From contig NZ_CP159534.1 of NCBI RefSeq assembly GCF_040529335.1, positions 3,596,001 to 3,660,000 of the forward strand: DNA of 64,000 nt, given 5' to 3'. This DNA is from Streptomyces sp. HUAS MG91 (GTDB lineage Bacteria > Actinomycetota > Actinomycetes > Streptomycetales > Streptomycetaceae). The notes under the pieces are model-generated. The model was not told where the DNA came from, did no database searches, and saw nothing but the letters and a program-made list of their open reading frames with translations. A program made the position numbers and the translations under genes. Shown piece by piece: positions 55,094 through 63,976 of this stretch. Numbering within the stretch: the stretch's first letter is position 1; each line of letters begins with the position of its first letter.

Positions 55094-56458
55094 CTACCCG
55101 TGCAGCCTGGGCCCGCAGTGCGGCCAGGGGCTGGCCCCGCGCCGGACATAGAGCTTCTTCGCGCGGTACGTCTGCTCGGCGGCAGGCGCGTCCTGCGGCC
55201 GGCCGGAGCCGCCGAGGCTCTGCCAGGTCTGGGTGTCGAACTGGTACAGGCCCCCGTAGGTACCGGTCGAGTCCAGCGCCCCGGGCCGCCCGCCCGACTC
55301 ACAGGCGGCGAGCCCGGACCAGTTCAGCCCGTCGGCCCCGCCCACGGACGACGGCAACGGCTTGGTGCCGACCTTGACCACCCGGGACCGCGGCTCCCGC
55401 ACCACCTCGGACTTCGTGCGCCGCGGCTTCTGCTTGACCCCGTTGACGGTGCGCAGCTCGTACGTCACCCGCTTCACCCCCGCCTCCCCGGCCTGCTCGA
55501 CGACCTCGGTGCCGAGGAACAGCGACGGGTCCCGGGTCCGCTCGACGGCGAACGGGATCGACTCCTCGCGGGTCTCCCTGGTGCCGGTCACCCGCATCAC
55601 GGTGACCGTCATCCCGTCGCGCGGGAAGCTGCTCGCCGGTACCGAGGTGGTGTCCTGGCCGTGCAGCGTGATCCCGGCCTCGCCGACGGCCTCGCCCACG
55701 GTGGCCGCGTTGGTGCGGATGGTGCGGCGCCGCCCGTCGGCCATGACGGTGACGCTGCGCTCGGTGCGTACGGCGAGGTCGAGCCCGTGCCGCCCGATGC
55801 TCTGGGAGCGGGACGTGGAGACGTACGCGCCCTCGGCCCGCACCCCGAGCTGCCGCAGCGCCCCGTCGACGGTGTGGGCGGTCGTCCACACCTTGCGGCG
55901 CTGCCCGTCGAGGGTGAGCTGCACGGGGCGCCCGTAGTGCACGGTGACCTGGTCGCCGCTGGCCAGGGCGGTGCCCTCGGCGGGGGCGACGAGATCGTGC
56001 GCGCCGACCGCGACGCCCTCGTCGGCGAGGAGTTCGGTGACGTCGTCGGCGAAGGTGTGCAGGGTGCGTTCCTTGCCGTCGACGGTGAGCTCGATGGCCT
56101 TGTCGTTGGCGACGAACGCCGAGGTGCCGCCCGCGAGGAACGCGACGACGAGGGCCTGCGGCAGCAGCCGGCGCAGCCCGTCGGGGCGCGGGTCGCTCTT
56201 CTTGCGGCGGGCGGCCCGGCGCGCGGCGGCCCGCCCGCCGTCGCGTCCGCCGTCGCGCGCCGACTGGCGCGGCAGCCGCGGCTCGTCGGCGGGAGCGGCC
56301 GGCGGCTCCGGCTCGGCGGCCGGGGCCGCGTACTCGTAGGCGGGCCGGTACGTGTCGCCGTGACCCGGCGCGTAGGGCTCGTAGGGCTCGTAGGGCTGGT
56401 ACGAGTCCTGCGGCTCGTACGACGGCTGATACGTCGTCTCGTACGGCGATGTGCTCAA
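55094..56458 (-). CDS. rpfB: Resuscitation-promoting factor RpfB
   Basis: Secreted/anchored muralytic enzyme acting in growth from dormant state. 454 residues from TTG 56458 (GGAGCC just upstream; alternative ATG at 56572 without support). Tyr/Pro-rich cytoplasmic tail with TYQPSYEPQDSYQPYEPYEP repeats, a TM helix near residue 90-112, three DUF348 domains (IELTVDGKERTLHTFADDVTELL; VQLTLDGQRRKVWTTAHTVDGAL; SVTVMADGRRRTIRTNAATVGEA, in pieces), a G5 domain (about 285-360) and the C-terminal Rpf lysozyme-like domain with LNWSGLAACESGGRP (catalytic Glu), YGGLYQFDTQTWQSLGG. rpfB-ksgA-ispE order is characteristic of actinobacteria. Confidence 0.94.
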   Translation of the reverse strand: MSTSPYETTYQPSYEPQDSYQPYEPYEPYAPGHGDTYRPAYEYAAPAAEPEPPAAPADEPRLPRQSARDGGRDGGRAAARRAARRKKSDPRPDGLRRLLPQALVVAFLAGGTSAFVANDKAIELTVDGKERTLHTFADDVTELLADEGVAVGAHDLVAPAEGTALASGDQVTVHYGRPVQLTLDGQRRKVWTTAHTVDGALRQLGVRAEGAYVSTSRSQSIGRHGLDLAVRTERSVTVMADGRRRTIRTNAATVGEAVGEAGITLHGQDTTSVPASSFPRDGMTVTVMRVTGTRETREESIPFAVERTRDPSLFLGTEVVEQAGEAGVKRVTYELRTVNGVKQKPRRTKSEVVREPRSRVVKVGTKPLPSSVGGADGLNWSGLAACESGGRPGALDSTGTYGGLYQFDTQTWQSLGGSGRPQDAPAAEQTYRAKKLYVRRGASPWPHCGPRLHG

Positions 56459-56604
56459 CGAGGCTCCAGGCGCTCCAAGGGTCCGGCCCGGTGAGGGCGG
56501 ATCGGGCGAGCAGAACCTAGCGGAGCATTCCTCACTCTCCAAAGCAGCGCGACTACGCAGTGTCGCGATCATGCCCGAAGGTGAGCGGGTCCGGTCGTTA
56601 TGGG

Positions 56605-57486
56605 TCAGTAACCGAAGGCGCGGGCCGTGTTGGCGGAGACCGACGTCGCGAGGGCTTCCTCGGTGACGCCCTTGACCTCGGCCATCGCCCGCAGCGTGAC
56701 CGGAATGAGATAAGGGGCGTTAGGCCGACCGCGGTACGGGGCCGGGGTCAGGAACGGCGCGTCGGTCTCCACGAGGACCAGTTCCGCCGGCGCCACGGCG
56801 AGCGCGTCGCGCAGCGGCTGCGCGTTCTTGAACGTCATGTTGCCCGCGAACGACATGAAGTAGCCGTTGCGCGCGCAGACTTGCGCCATGTCGGCGTCGC
56901 CGGAGTAGCAGTGGAAGACGGTGCGCTCGGGGGCGCCCTCCTCCTTCAGGACGCGCAGCACGTCGTCGTGCGCCTCGCGATCGTGGATGACGAGGGCCTT
57001 GCCGTGCCGCTTGGCGATCTCGATGTGGGCGCGGAAGGACCTCTCCTGGGCGGCCTTGCCCTCCGGTCCCGTACGGAAGTAGTCGAGGCCCGTCTCGCCG
57101 ACGCCCTTGACCTGCGGCAGCGCGGCGAGCCGGTCGATCTCGGCGAGCGCCTCGTCGAGCCCGGCGTCGCCGAGCGGCGCGCGGGCGCCCTGCCGGGACC
57201 AGCCGTCGGGATCGCCGTGGACGATGCGGGGCGCCTCGTTGGGGTGCAGGGCGACGGTGGCGTGCACGGCGGCGTGGGCCGCCGCCGTCTCGGCCGCCCA
57301 GCGGGAGCCCGCCAGGTCGCAGCCGACCTGCACCGCGGTCGTCACCCCCACCGAGGCCGCCTTGGCGAGGGCCTCCTCCACGGTGCCCGCCTGCATGTCC
57401 AGGTGGGTGTGGGAGTCGGCGACCTCGACCGCGAGCGGTGCGGGCAGCGGTGGCGGGGTGACGTCCTTGGCACGATCGGGGCTCAT
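56605..57486 (-). CDS. tatD: TatD family metal-dependent hydrolase (deoxyribonuclease)
   Basis: 293 residues. DSHTHLDMQ (metal site), GVGETGLDYFR, HCYSGD, and VETDAPFLTPAPYRGRPNAPYLIP are the canonical TatD motifs with the metal-binding His/Glu/Asp. Acts as a 3'-5' exonuclease or in DNA repair in other bacteria. 24 nt downstream of the zinc-ribbon-like gene on the same strand. Confidence 0.94.
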   Translation of the reverse strand: MSPDRAKDVTPPPLPAPLAVEVADSHTHLDMQAGTVEEALAKAASVGVTTAVQVGCDLAGSRWAAETAAAHAAVHATVALHPNEAPRIVHGDPDGWSRQGARAPLGDAGLDEALAEIDRLAALPQVKGVGETGLDYFRTGPEGKAAQERSFRAHIEIAKRHGKALVIHDREAHDDVLRVLKEEGAPERTVFHCYSGDADMAQVCARNGYFMSFAGNMTFKNAQPLRDALAVAPAELVLVETDAPFLTPAPYRGRPNAPYLIPVTLRAMAEVKGVTEEALATSVSANTARAFGY

Positions 57487-57510
57487 GCCCCCGATCCTAC
57501 GAAGCCCCGG

Positions 57511-57960
57511 CTAGGAAGCCTTCGGGCCGTCCTTGCGGTGGTGGCTGAAGGGGTGCAGGAGGTCGGACAGGTGCCAGTGGTGGTGGGCGTCGGGCTCGGT
57601 GCCCTGCTCGGGGACCTCGACGGGTCCGGCGGGCGGCGGGGTGTTCCGGCGCTGCATCACGTCCCGCACGGACGACACACGGCCGGACCGCATGATCCGT
57701 ACGACGTGACCGCCGCAGTTCAGGCAGGTGGGGCTGCTCAGTGGCGACGGCACCCGCTCACCGTTCGCCACGTACATCACGAACTCCGCACCCTCGCCGT
57801 CGATGTGGTGCTCTATCTCGTAAGACTGCTCCCAGCCGTGCCCGCAGCGCATGCAGGCGAACGCATACGCCTCGTGGACGACGGATATCGCCGCGTCACG
57901 GCTCGTCACCGGGTGCGCGGGTGTACTGGTGGCCGTCTTGGAGGCCGCGAACTCGCTCAT
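57511..57960 (-). CDS. Hypothetical zinc-ribbon-like protein
   Basis: 149 residues from ATG 57960, RBS GAGGAG. Two Cys pairs (CMRCGH at about residue 36-41 and CLNCGG at about 79-84) could bind zinc; a His-rich C-terminus (HHHWHLSDLLHPFSHH) follows. No signal peptide, no TM. Conserved small protein of unknown role in actinobacteria as far as I recall. Probably co-transcribed with tatD. Confidence 0.75.
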   Translation of the reverse strand: MSEFAASKTATSTPAHPVTSRDAAISVVHEAYAFACMRCGHGWEQSYEIEHHIDGEGAEFVMYVANGERVPSPLSSPTCLNCGGHVVRIMRSGRVSSVRDVMQRRNTPPPAGPVEVPEQGTEPDAHHHWHLSDLLHPFSHHRKDGPKAS

Positions 57961-57970
57961 GCCAGCTCCT

Positions 57971-58004
57971 CTTGTCCGCTGGACAAGCGCTGCCCGGGGG
58001 CAGC
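57971..58004. promoter_or_regulatory. Two adjacent perfect dyads upstream of the zinc-ribbon-like gene
   Basis: CTTGTCC-GCT-GGACAAG (57971-57987) and GCTGCCC-GG-GGGCAGC (57989-58004) directly precede the gene at 57960. The first resembles an operator, the second a leader hairpin. Confidence 0.4.
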
Positions 58005-58157
58005 GTGGGGACGGGTGCGTCCCTTCAACCAGTGGACGCCCGCGCCGGGCAGAGCGCAAAAGACCTGTCGACTGTTGGAGCCGATTTGGCACTTCCCTGC
58101 CGTACCGGCCCTGTGACCCGGTCTTCGCTTTGCTTTCCGGGTCCGTCCTTTACGCCC

Positions 58158-59069
58158 CTATGGGGTGCTCCGATTGGCATTCTTTGCCGCGACCACGGCA
58201 TCGAAGACGACCCGCTTGGGTAGCCCCGCATCGGTCGCGACCGCCGCGATGGCCTCCTTGCGCCGCTCCCCCGCCTCCTCGCGCACCCGCACCCTGCGTA
58301 CCAGCTCATCGGGGGTGAGATCGGCGGCGGACTTCTCCGGGGCGCCCTCCACGACGACCGTGATCTCGCCGCGCACGCCGTCGGCGGCCCACTCCGCGAG
58401 GTCCTTCAGGGGGCCGCGCTTGATCTCCTCGTAGGTCTTGGTCAGCTCGCGGCAGACGGCGGCCCTGCGCTCGCCGCCGAACGCCTCGACCATCGCGGCG
58501 AGGGTGTCGTCGAGGCGGTGCGGGGCCTCGAAGTACACGAGGGTGCGTCGTTCTTCGGCCACTTCTTTGAGGCGCGAAAGGCGCTCTCCGGCCTTGCGCG
58601 GCAGGAAGCCCTCGAAGCAGAACCGGTCGACGGGCAGCCCGGACAGGGCCAGGGCGGTGAGCACGGCGGACGGGCCGGGGACCGCAGTGACCCGGATGCC
58701 GCGCTCCACGGCCGCCGCGACCAGGCGGTAGCCCGGGTCGGACACCGACGGCATCCCGGCGTCGGTCACGAGCAGCACCCGGGCGCCGCCCGCCAGCGCC
58801 TCGACCAGCTCGGGCGTGCGCGCGCTCTCGTTGCCCTCGAAGTACGACACGACGCGCCCGCCGACCTGTGCCCCGAGCGCCTGTGCGAGCCGCTTCATGC
58901 GGCGGGTGTCCTCGGCGGCGACGACATCGGCGACGGCCAGCTCCTGGGCGAGCCGCGGCGGGGCGTCCGAGACGGCCCCGATGGGCGTCCCGGCCAGCAC
59001 GAGCGTCCCGGCCTGCGCCCCGGCGTCCGGCCCCGTGGGCGTTCCGGTTGAATCTGCGGTTCCTGTCAC
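58158..59069 (-). CDS. rsmI: 16S rRNA 2'-O-ribose C1402 methyltransferase RsmI
   Basis: 303 residues from GTG 59069 (AGGATGGAACC upstream). Tetrapyrrole-methylase fold: LVLAGTPIGAVSDAPPR, VAAEDTRRMKRL, LLVTDAGMPSVSDPGYRLV, VPGPSAVLTALALSGLP, EGFLPRKAGER. Methylates C1402 in the ribosomal P site. Divergent from pmt; the gap has a 20-bp direct repeat. Confidence 0.95.
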   Translation of the reverse strand: MTGTADSTGTPTGPDAGAQAGTLVLAGTPIGAVSDAPPRLAQELAVADVVAAEDTRRMKRLAQALGAQVGGRVVSYFEGNESARTPELVEALAGGARVLLVTDAGMPSVSDPGYRLVAAAVERGIRVTAVPGPSAVLTALALSGLPVDRFCFEGFLPRKAGERLSRLKEVAEERRTLVYFEAPHRLDDTLAAMVEAFGGERRAAVCRELTKTYEEIKRGPLKDLAEWAADGVRGEITVVVEGAPEKSAADLTPDELVRRVRVREEAGERRKEAIAAVATDAGLPKRVVFDAVVAAKNANRSTP

Positions 59070-59098
59070 GGTTCCATCCTCGCAGGGACGGCGGACGT

Positions 59099-59151
59099 GA
59101 CTCGCACAGCGCTGTTCCTCCACGCCCACGGGACTCGCACAGCGCGGTTCC
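59099..59151 (+). repeat. Imperfect direct repeat between rsmI and pmt
   Basis: GACTCGCACAGCGCTGTTCC (59099-59118) and GACTCGCACAGCGCGGTTCC (59132-59151), 19 of 20 identical with a 33-bp period, in the shared promoter region. Confidence 0.7.
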
Positions 59152-59164
59152 CTACGATGGCGCG

Positions 59165-60949
59165 GTGACCAGTACCTCGTCGTCGGCCAAGGCGAACGCG
59201 ACCAGTCCCCCGCCGGACCAGGCCTCCCTGGCGGCCCCGCAGGCCTCGGCGTGGCTGCGTGGTCTGCGCAGGTTCGGCTACCGGGGCCCGGAGGCGGAAG
59301 GGGGCGCGGAGGCCAGAGACGGCGCCGTCAGCGAGCGCCTCGTGCCGTCGTACCCCGCGCCGTCGTCGCGGCTGTGGGCGTCGTTCGGGCTCAGCCGGTT
59401 CACCGCCGGTCAGCTGTCCCGGCTCGTGGGCTGGGGCGGCCCGCTGCTCGTCACGCTCGTCGCGGGGCTGCTGCGTTTCTGGAATCTCGGCAGCCCGAAA
59501 GCCGTGATATTCGACGAGACGTATTACGCCAAGGACGCGTGGGCGCTCATCCACCGCGGATTCGAGGTGAATTGGCCCAAGGACGCCAATGACCTGATCC
59601 TGAAGAACAATGGCGATATCCCGCTGCCGACCGATGCCTCGTACGTCGTGCATCCGCCGGTCGGCAAGTACGTCATCGGGATCGGCGAATGGCTGTTCGG
59701 ATTCGATCCGTTCGGCTGGCGGTTCATGACGGCGCTGCTCGGCACCCTGTGCGTGCTGATGGTGTGCCGGATCGGCCGCCGCATCTTCCGCTCGACGTTC
59801 CTCGGCTGCCTCGCCGGGGTGCTGCTCACGGTGGACGGGCTGGCGTTCGTGATGAGCCGCACCGCGCTGCTCGACTCGGTGCTGGTGTTCTTCGTGGTGG
59901 CGGCCTTCGGCTGCCTGGTCGTCGACCGGGACCGGACCCGGGAACGGATGGCGGCGGCGCTGCCGGTGGACGAGTACGGCCTGGTCCGCCCCGACGCGCA
60001 CATCGCGGAGACGCTGCGCCTGGGCCGGCGCCCGTGGCGGCTGCTCGCCGGGCTCTGCCTGGGCCTGGCCGCCGGCACGAAGTGGAACGGCTTCATCTAC
60101 GTGGCCTTCTTCGCCGTGCTGACGGTGCTGTGGGACGTCGGTACGCGCCGGGTGGCGGGCGCCGAACGCCCGTATCTCGCCGTGCTCAAGCACGATGTGT
60201 TCCCGGCGTTCCTCGTCACGGTTCCGGTCGCGGTCGCCACGTATCTGCTGTCCTGGCTCGGCTGGATCCTCTCCCCCGACGACGGCACCGGCGGCTACTT
60301 CCGCGACTGGGCGGTGACCGCGGGCAAGGGCGGCCACTTCACCTGGCTGCCCGACTGGGTGCGCAGCCTGTGGCACTACGAGCACGAGGTCTGGAACTTC
60401 AACACCCACCTGACCTCCGCGCACACCTACCAGTCCAACCCGTGGAGCTGGATGGTCGACGGCCGCCCGGTCTCGTACTTCTACGAGTCACCGGCGGCGG
60501 GCCAGGACGGCTATCCGGCGGACGCGACGGAGAAGTGCGCCCGCGAGGTCCTCGCCCTCGGCACCCCGCTGCTGTGGTGGGCGGCCTGCTTCGCCGTGCT
60601 CTTCCTGCTGTGGCGCTGGCTGTTCAGGCGCGACTGGCGGGCGGGCGCGATCGCGTGCGCCATCGCCGCGGGCTACCTCCCCTGGTTCAACTACCAGGAG
60701 CGGACGATCTTCTACTTCTACGCGGTCGTCTTCGCGCCGTTCCTCTGCCTGGCGCTGGCGATGATGCTGGGCGGGATCATCGGCAGGCCGGGTTCGAGCG
60801 AACGCCGCCGCATGGTCGGGGCGGCGAGCGCCGGCGTGCTCGTCCTGCTGATCGTGTGGAACTTCGTGTACTTCTGGCCGATCTACACGGGCACCGCGAT
60901 CCCGATCGACTCGTGGCGGTCGCGGATGTGGCTCGACACGTGGGTGTAG
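59165..60949 (+). CDS. pmt: Polyprenyl-phosphate-mannose protein mannosyltransferase (PMT)
   Basis: Transfers mannose from polyprenyl-phosphate-mannose to Ser/Thr of proteins during Sec export. 594 residues from GTG 59165. After a 75-residue cytoplasmic N-part, about 11 TM helices follow, with the GT39 signature RFWNLGSPKAVIFDETYYAKDAW containing the catalytic Asp-Glu, HPPVGKYVIGIGEWLF, and AAGTKWNGFIYV. The C-terminal DUF4118-like TM bundle ends in VYFWPIYTG. Required for phage infection and glycoprotein formation in S. coelicolor. Gene divergent from rsmI, as in other Streptomyces. Confidence 0.94.
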   Translation: MTSTSSSAKANATSPPPDQASLAAPQASAWLRGLRRFGYRGPEAEGGAEARDGAVSERLVPSYPAPSSRLWASFGLSRFTAGQLSRLVGWGGPLLVTLVAGLLRFWNLGSPKAVIFDETYYAKDAWALIHRGFEVNWPKDANDLILKNNGDIPLPTDASYVVHPPVGKYVIGIGEWLFGFDPFGWRFMTALLGTLCVLMVCRIGRRIFRSTFLGCLAGVLLTVDGLAFVMSRTALLDSVLVFFVVAAFGCLVVDRDRTRERMAAALPVDEYGLVRPDAHIAETLRLGRRPWRLLAGLCLGLAAGTKWNGFIYVAFFAVLTVLWDVGTRRVAGAERPYLAVLKHDVFPAFLVTVPVAVATYLLSWLGWILSPDDGTGGYFRDWAVTAGKGGHFTWLPDWVRSLWHYEHEVWNFNTHLTSAHTYQSNPWSWMVDGRPVSYFYESPAAGQDGYPADATEKCAREVLALGTPLLWWAACFAVLFLLWRWLFRRDWRAGAIACAIAAGYLPWFNYQERTIFYFYAVVFAPFLCLALAMMLGGIIGRPGSSERRRMVGAASAGVLVLLIVWNFVYFWPIYTGTAIPIDSWRSRMWLDTWV

Positions 60950-60961
60950 TGGCCCTCGCCG

Positions 60962-61945
60962 CTACACCGGAGCGGAGAAGTTGATCCGGGTTTCCGTGTT
61001 CCGGTAGCCGGCGCGGGCGAACGCCTGCGCCATCGGGCGGTTGCCGAGATCGGTCGTGGCCGTGACGCGGTCCGCGCCCTCCGCGGCCTGGAAGCGGGTG
61101 ATGGCGGCGAGGATCTCCGACACGTAGCCGCGGCCGCGCAGTTCCGGGACCACGCCGAGGTAGCCGACGTTGCGGTGGTACGGGGTGGCCGAGGGGATCG
61201 CCAGGCCGGCCAGGGCGCCGTCCGGGGTGTGCGCGAGGCGCCACCACTCGCGCCTTCCGGGCCGGTCGAGGTAGAACCGCAGGCTTTCGCGGGCGGCGGC
61301 CTCCCGGCCGCTCGCCGCCTCGCTCTCCACGGTCTGAGCGTCGAGCGTGCCCTCGGCGACCCGCGTCATCGCGTCGAGGAAGACCTCGTCGTCCGGCTCC
61401 GGGGAGAACACCAGCCGTTCGGGCTCCGCGGGCAGCGGCTCCGCGGGCGTCCACTCGAACTGGAGCCGCTCCACCTCGACGCTCAGCCCCGCGCGGCGGG
61501 CGGCCTCCCGGCGCCAGGCCACGGCGGCGGCACACCCGGGGTCGTCGCGCCACGCGCCGGGCAGGCGGAGGAGGTTGTACAGCGGCGGGGCCTGTGCGCC
61601 CGCCTCGGCGAAGGCCCGGTGTCCCGCTTCGAGGAGCGCCGCGGCCAGCGCGGCGCGCTCGGCGAGCGGCACCTCGTCGGCGGTCGCGAGACAGTCCAGC
61701 GCGAGCGGGTGCGCGCTGTCGCTCTGCCCCCACCACAGGGCGCGGGCCAGCACCCTGCCGTCCCGGTCCCGGGCGGCCCAGGTCCACTCCGGACGGTACT
61801 GCCGCTGGGCGGCCTCCTCCCGGTACGCGTCGGCGGACAGCCGCCACACGGGCTCGGACGAGGCCAGGGCGAGGACGTCGTCCAGTTCCGTACCGGGTCC
61901 CGGCACGGAGGAAAAACGAGGAGCAGAGGTGCTCGGCAAGGTCAT
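60962..61945 (-). CDS. GNAT family N-acetyltransferase, two-domain
   Basis: 327 residues, twice the usual GNAT length. The C-terminal domain carries the acetyl-CoA loop: YHRNVGYLGVVPELRGRGYVSEILAAIT (RGRGY), ATTDLGNRPMAQAFARAGYRNTE. The N-terminal half (about 1-165) is a degenerate GNAT-like domain (WTWAARDRDGRVLARALWWG). Mycothiol-synthase-like in outline but not MshD. Substrate unknown. Start ATG 61945; upstream a 20-bp sequence including the RBS region is duplicated. Confidence 0.82.
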   Translation of the reverse strand: MTLPSTSAPRFSSVPGPGTELDDVLALASSEPVWRLSADAYREEAAQRQYRPEWTWAARDRDGRVLARALWWGQSDSAHPLALDCLATADEVPLAERAALAAALLEAGHRAFAEAGAQAPPLYNLLRLPGAWRDDPGCAAAVAWRREAARRAGLSVEVERLQFEWTPAEPLPAEPERLVFSPEPDDEVFLDAMTRVAEGTLDAQTVESEAASGREAAARESLRFYLDRPGRREWWRLAHTPDGALAGLAIPSATPYHRNVGYLGVVPELRGRGYVSEILAAITRFQAAEGADRVTATTDLGNRPMAQAFARAGYRNTETRINFSAPV

Positions 61946-61950
61946 TCAGT

Positions 61951-61990
61951 CGCCTTTCGGGCGCGAGGAGCGCCTTTCGGGCGCGAGGAG
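61951..61990 (+). repeat. Perfect 20-bp tandem duplication in a leader
   Basis: CGCCTTTCGGGCGCGAGGAG occurs twice head-to-tail at 61951-61970 and 61971-61990, just upstream of the GNAT gene at 61945 (on the minus strand). The unit near the gene includes the GAAAGG-like ribosome-binding site, 9-10 nt before the ATG. Confidence 0.85.
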
Positions 61991-62222
61991 TCGATCACGG
62001 AAGGCGATCGGCGGTGATCCTGTCAGGGGGGCCTGCGCAGGACAACGGGATTAACCGCCGCCACACGTTCACGGATATGACCGGACACTCAGGTCCAGAC
62101 CACATTCGGCCGTATTTGTGATCACTCTTCGGACACCTTCGGACACCAACTGGAAAACACCCCGCCCCGACCGGCACCGCCGTGCCTAGAGTCCCGTACG
62201 TAAACCTGGGGAGGGGGCGCTC

Positions 62223-63878
62223 ATGCGCAAGGGGGTCAAGGTCGCCATCGTCGGCGGGGTGTTCACCGTGATGGTGGGCGGCGCCGGGTACGGGGCCTAC
62301 AACATCGTGTCGGCCGTCACGGGGGACGGCGGTTCGTCGTCGCTGGGCGGGTCGCAGGCCAAGCGGACCGGGCCGCCGACGGGCGACGAGATCAAGGAGA
62401 CGTCGCACAAGTTCCTGTCGGCGTGGTCGAAGAACGACCCGGACGAGGCGGCGCACTACACGAACAACGCCGACGGCGCCCTGGCGGCGATCGAGGGCTG
62501 GCACGACGAGGCGTTCATCACGCGCACCGTGCTGACGCCGGGCAAGGCGGTCGGCGCCAAGGTGCCGTTCAAGGTGAGGGCCACGGTCACCTACGACAAG
62601 AAGAGCCGGACGCTGGAGTACGCGTCGTCGCTGACGGTCGTACGCGGCGAGACCACGGGCCGCGCGCTGGTCGACTGGGAGCCGTCCGTGCTCCACCCGG
62701 ACCTGCGCAAGGGCGACAAGCTCGTCACCGGTGAGGCGGCGGCGCCCCCCATCGAGGCCGTGGACCGCAACGGGGCGGTGCTGACCGCCGGGAAGTACCC
62801 CTCCCTCGGCCCGGTCCTCGACCAGCTGCGCGCCAAGTACGGGGACGAGACCGGGGGTTCGCCGGGCGTGGAGACGTCCATCGAGCGGACGGCCGCCGAC
62901 GGCACGACGACGACCGCCAAGACGCTGGTGACGCTCGCCAAGGGCAGGCCCGGCAGGCTCCGTACGACGATCAGCGCGAGCGCGCAGGCCGCGGCCGAGC
63001 AGGCCGTGACGAAGTTCCCCAAGGCCGCCGTGGTGGCGGTGAGCCCGACGACCGGCGGGGTCCTCGCGGTCGCCAACCACGGGTACGGGGAGTTCAACGC
63101 CGCGTTCTCGGCGAACCGCGCGCCCGGCTCCACGATGAAGATCATCACCGCGGCGGCGCTGCTCGACAACGCTGTCCTGCCGTCGATGAACGCGAAGGCG
63201 CCCTGCGCCGACTCGGTGCTGGCGCTGGGCCAGACCTTCCACAACCTCAAGGGCATGGCGCCGGACGCGAACGCGACGCTCAGCAGCAGCTTCCAGCGGT
63301 CCTGCAACACCTCCTTCATCAAGCTCTCCGACGACCTGGGCGCCGACAAGTTCGCGGCCGAGGCGACCCGGCGGTTCGGGCTCGGCAAGGACCAGGACTG
63401 GCAGACCGGCATCCCGTCCTTCGACGGCAACGTCCCGGTCAACGGCGACTCGCAGGACCCGGCCGGGATGATCGGCCAGGGCAATGTGCAGATGAACCCG
63501 CTGAACATGGCGTCCGTCACCGCGACCGCCATCACCGGCACGTTCCGCCAGCCGATCCTCGTCGCCCGCGAGTACGGCGACCGCAAGCTGGCCACCGCGC
63601 AGGGCCTGCCGGCGCCGACCGTGGCCCAGCTCAGGGCGATGATGCACGCCACGGCGACCTCGCCGATCGGCACGGCCACCCAGGCGATGGCCGGGGTGCC
63701 CGGGGTCATCGGCGCCAAGACGGGCTCGGCGGAGAGCGACGGGCAGGCGGTGTCCGACTCCTGGTTCACCGGCTACCGAGACGGGGTCGCGACCGCCGCC
63801 GCGATGGTGGAGAACGGCGGTCACGGGGGTACCGCGGCCGGTCCCATCGTGGCGACGGTGCTGAAGAACGCCGGGTGA
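62223..63878 (+). CDS. Class B penicillin-binding protein (transpeptidase), MecA_N type
   Basis: Cross-links peptidoglycan outside the membrane. 551 residues. Short cytoplasmic part and TM (about 7-30), NTF2-like MecA_N domain (about 50-160, SHKFLSAWSKNDPDEAAHYT), a short linker (DWEPSVLHPDLRKGDKL) and the transpeptidase with all motifs: STMK (303-306), SCN (360-362), KTG (489-491). The classical PBP dimerisation domain (about 140 residues) is reduced to a few tens of residues. Divergent from the GNAT gene; a promoter region lies at 62050-62220, with a direct repeat TTCGGACACC-TTCGGACACC near 62126-62145. Confidence 0.92.
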   Translation: MRKGVKVAIVGGVFTVMVGGAGYGAYNIVSAVTGDGGSSSLGGSQAKRTGPPTGDEIKETSHKFLSAWSKNDPDEAAHYTNNADGALAAIEGWHDEAFITRTVLTPGKAVGAKVPFKVRATVTYDKKSRTLEYASSLTVVRGETTGRALVDWEPSVLHPDLRKGDKLVTGEAAAPPIEAVDRNGAVLTAGKYPSLGPVLDQLRAKYGDETGGSPGVETSIERTAADGTTTTAKTLVTLAKGRPGRLRTTISASAQAAAEQAVTKFPKAAVVAVSPTTGGVLAVANHGYGEFNAAFSANRAPGSTMKIITAAALLDNAVLPSMNAKAPCADSVLALGQTFHNLKGMAPDANATLSSSFQRSCNTSFIKLSDDLGADKFAAEATRRFGLGKDQDWQTGIPSFDGNVPVNGDSQDPAGMIGQGNVQMNPLNMASVTATAITGTFRQPILVAREYGDRKLATAQGLPAPTVAQLRAMMHATATSPIGTATQAMAGVPGVIGAKTGSAESDGQAVSDSWFTGYRDGVATAAAMVENGGHGGTAAGPIVATVLKNAG

Positions 63879-63881
63879 GCA

Positions 63882-63925
63882 GCGCCCCGTAAGGGGCGCG
63901 GGGAACTGCGCGCGCAACCACACGA
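63882..63925 (+). repeat. Interspersed GC-rich repeat, copy 13
   Basis: Hairpin GCGCCCC-GTAA-GGGGCGC (63882-63899) then GGGGAACTGCGCG and CGCAACCACACG, 3 nt after the PBP stop. Confidence 0.85.
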
Positions 63926-63976
63926 AACCGCAGGCGCGTCTGCGGCGTTCTCTACTACGGCGGGTACCGCTTGTTC

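Noticed and set aside
56459..56604. Possible c-di-AMP (ydaO) riboswitch before rpfB
   Set aside because: The leader is only about 146 nt and lacks the conserved ydaO elements; known control of that kind concerns rpfA.
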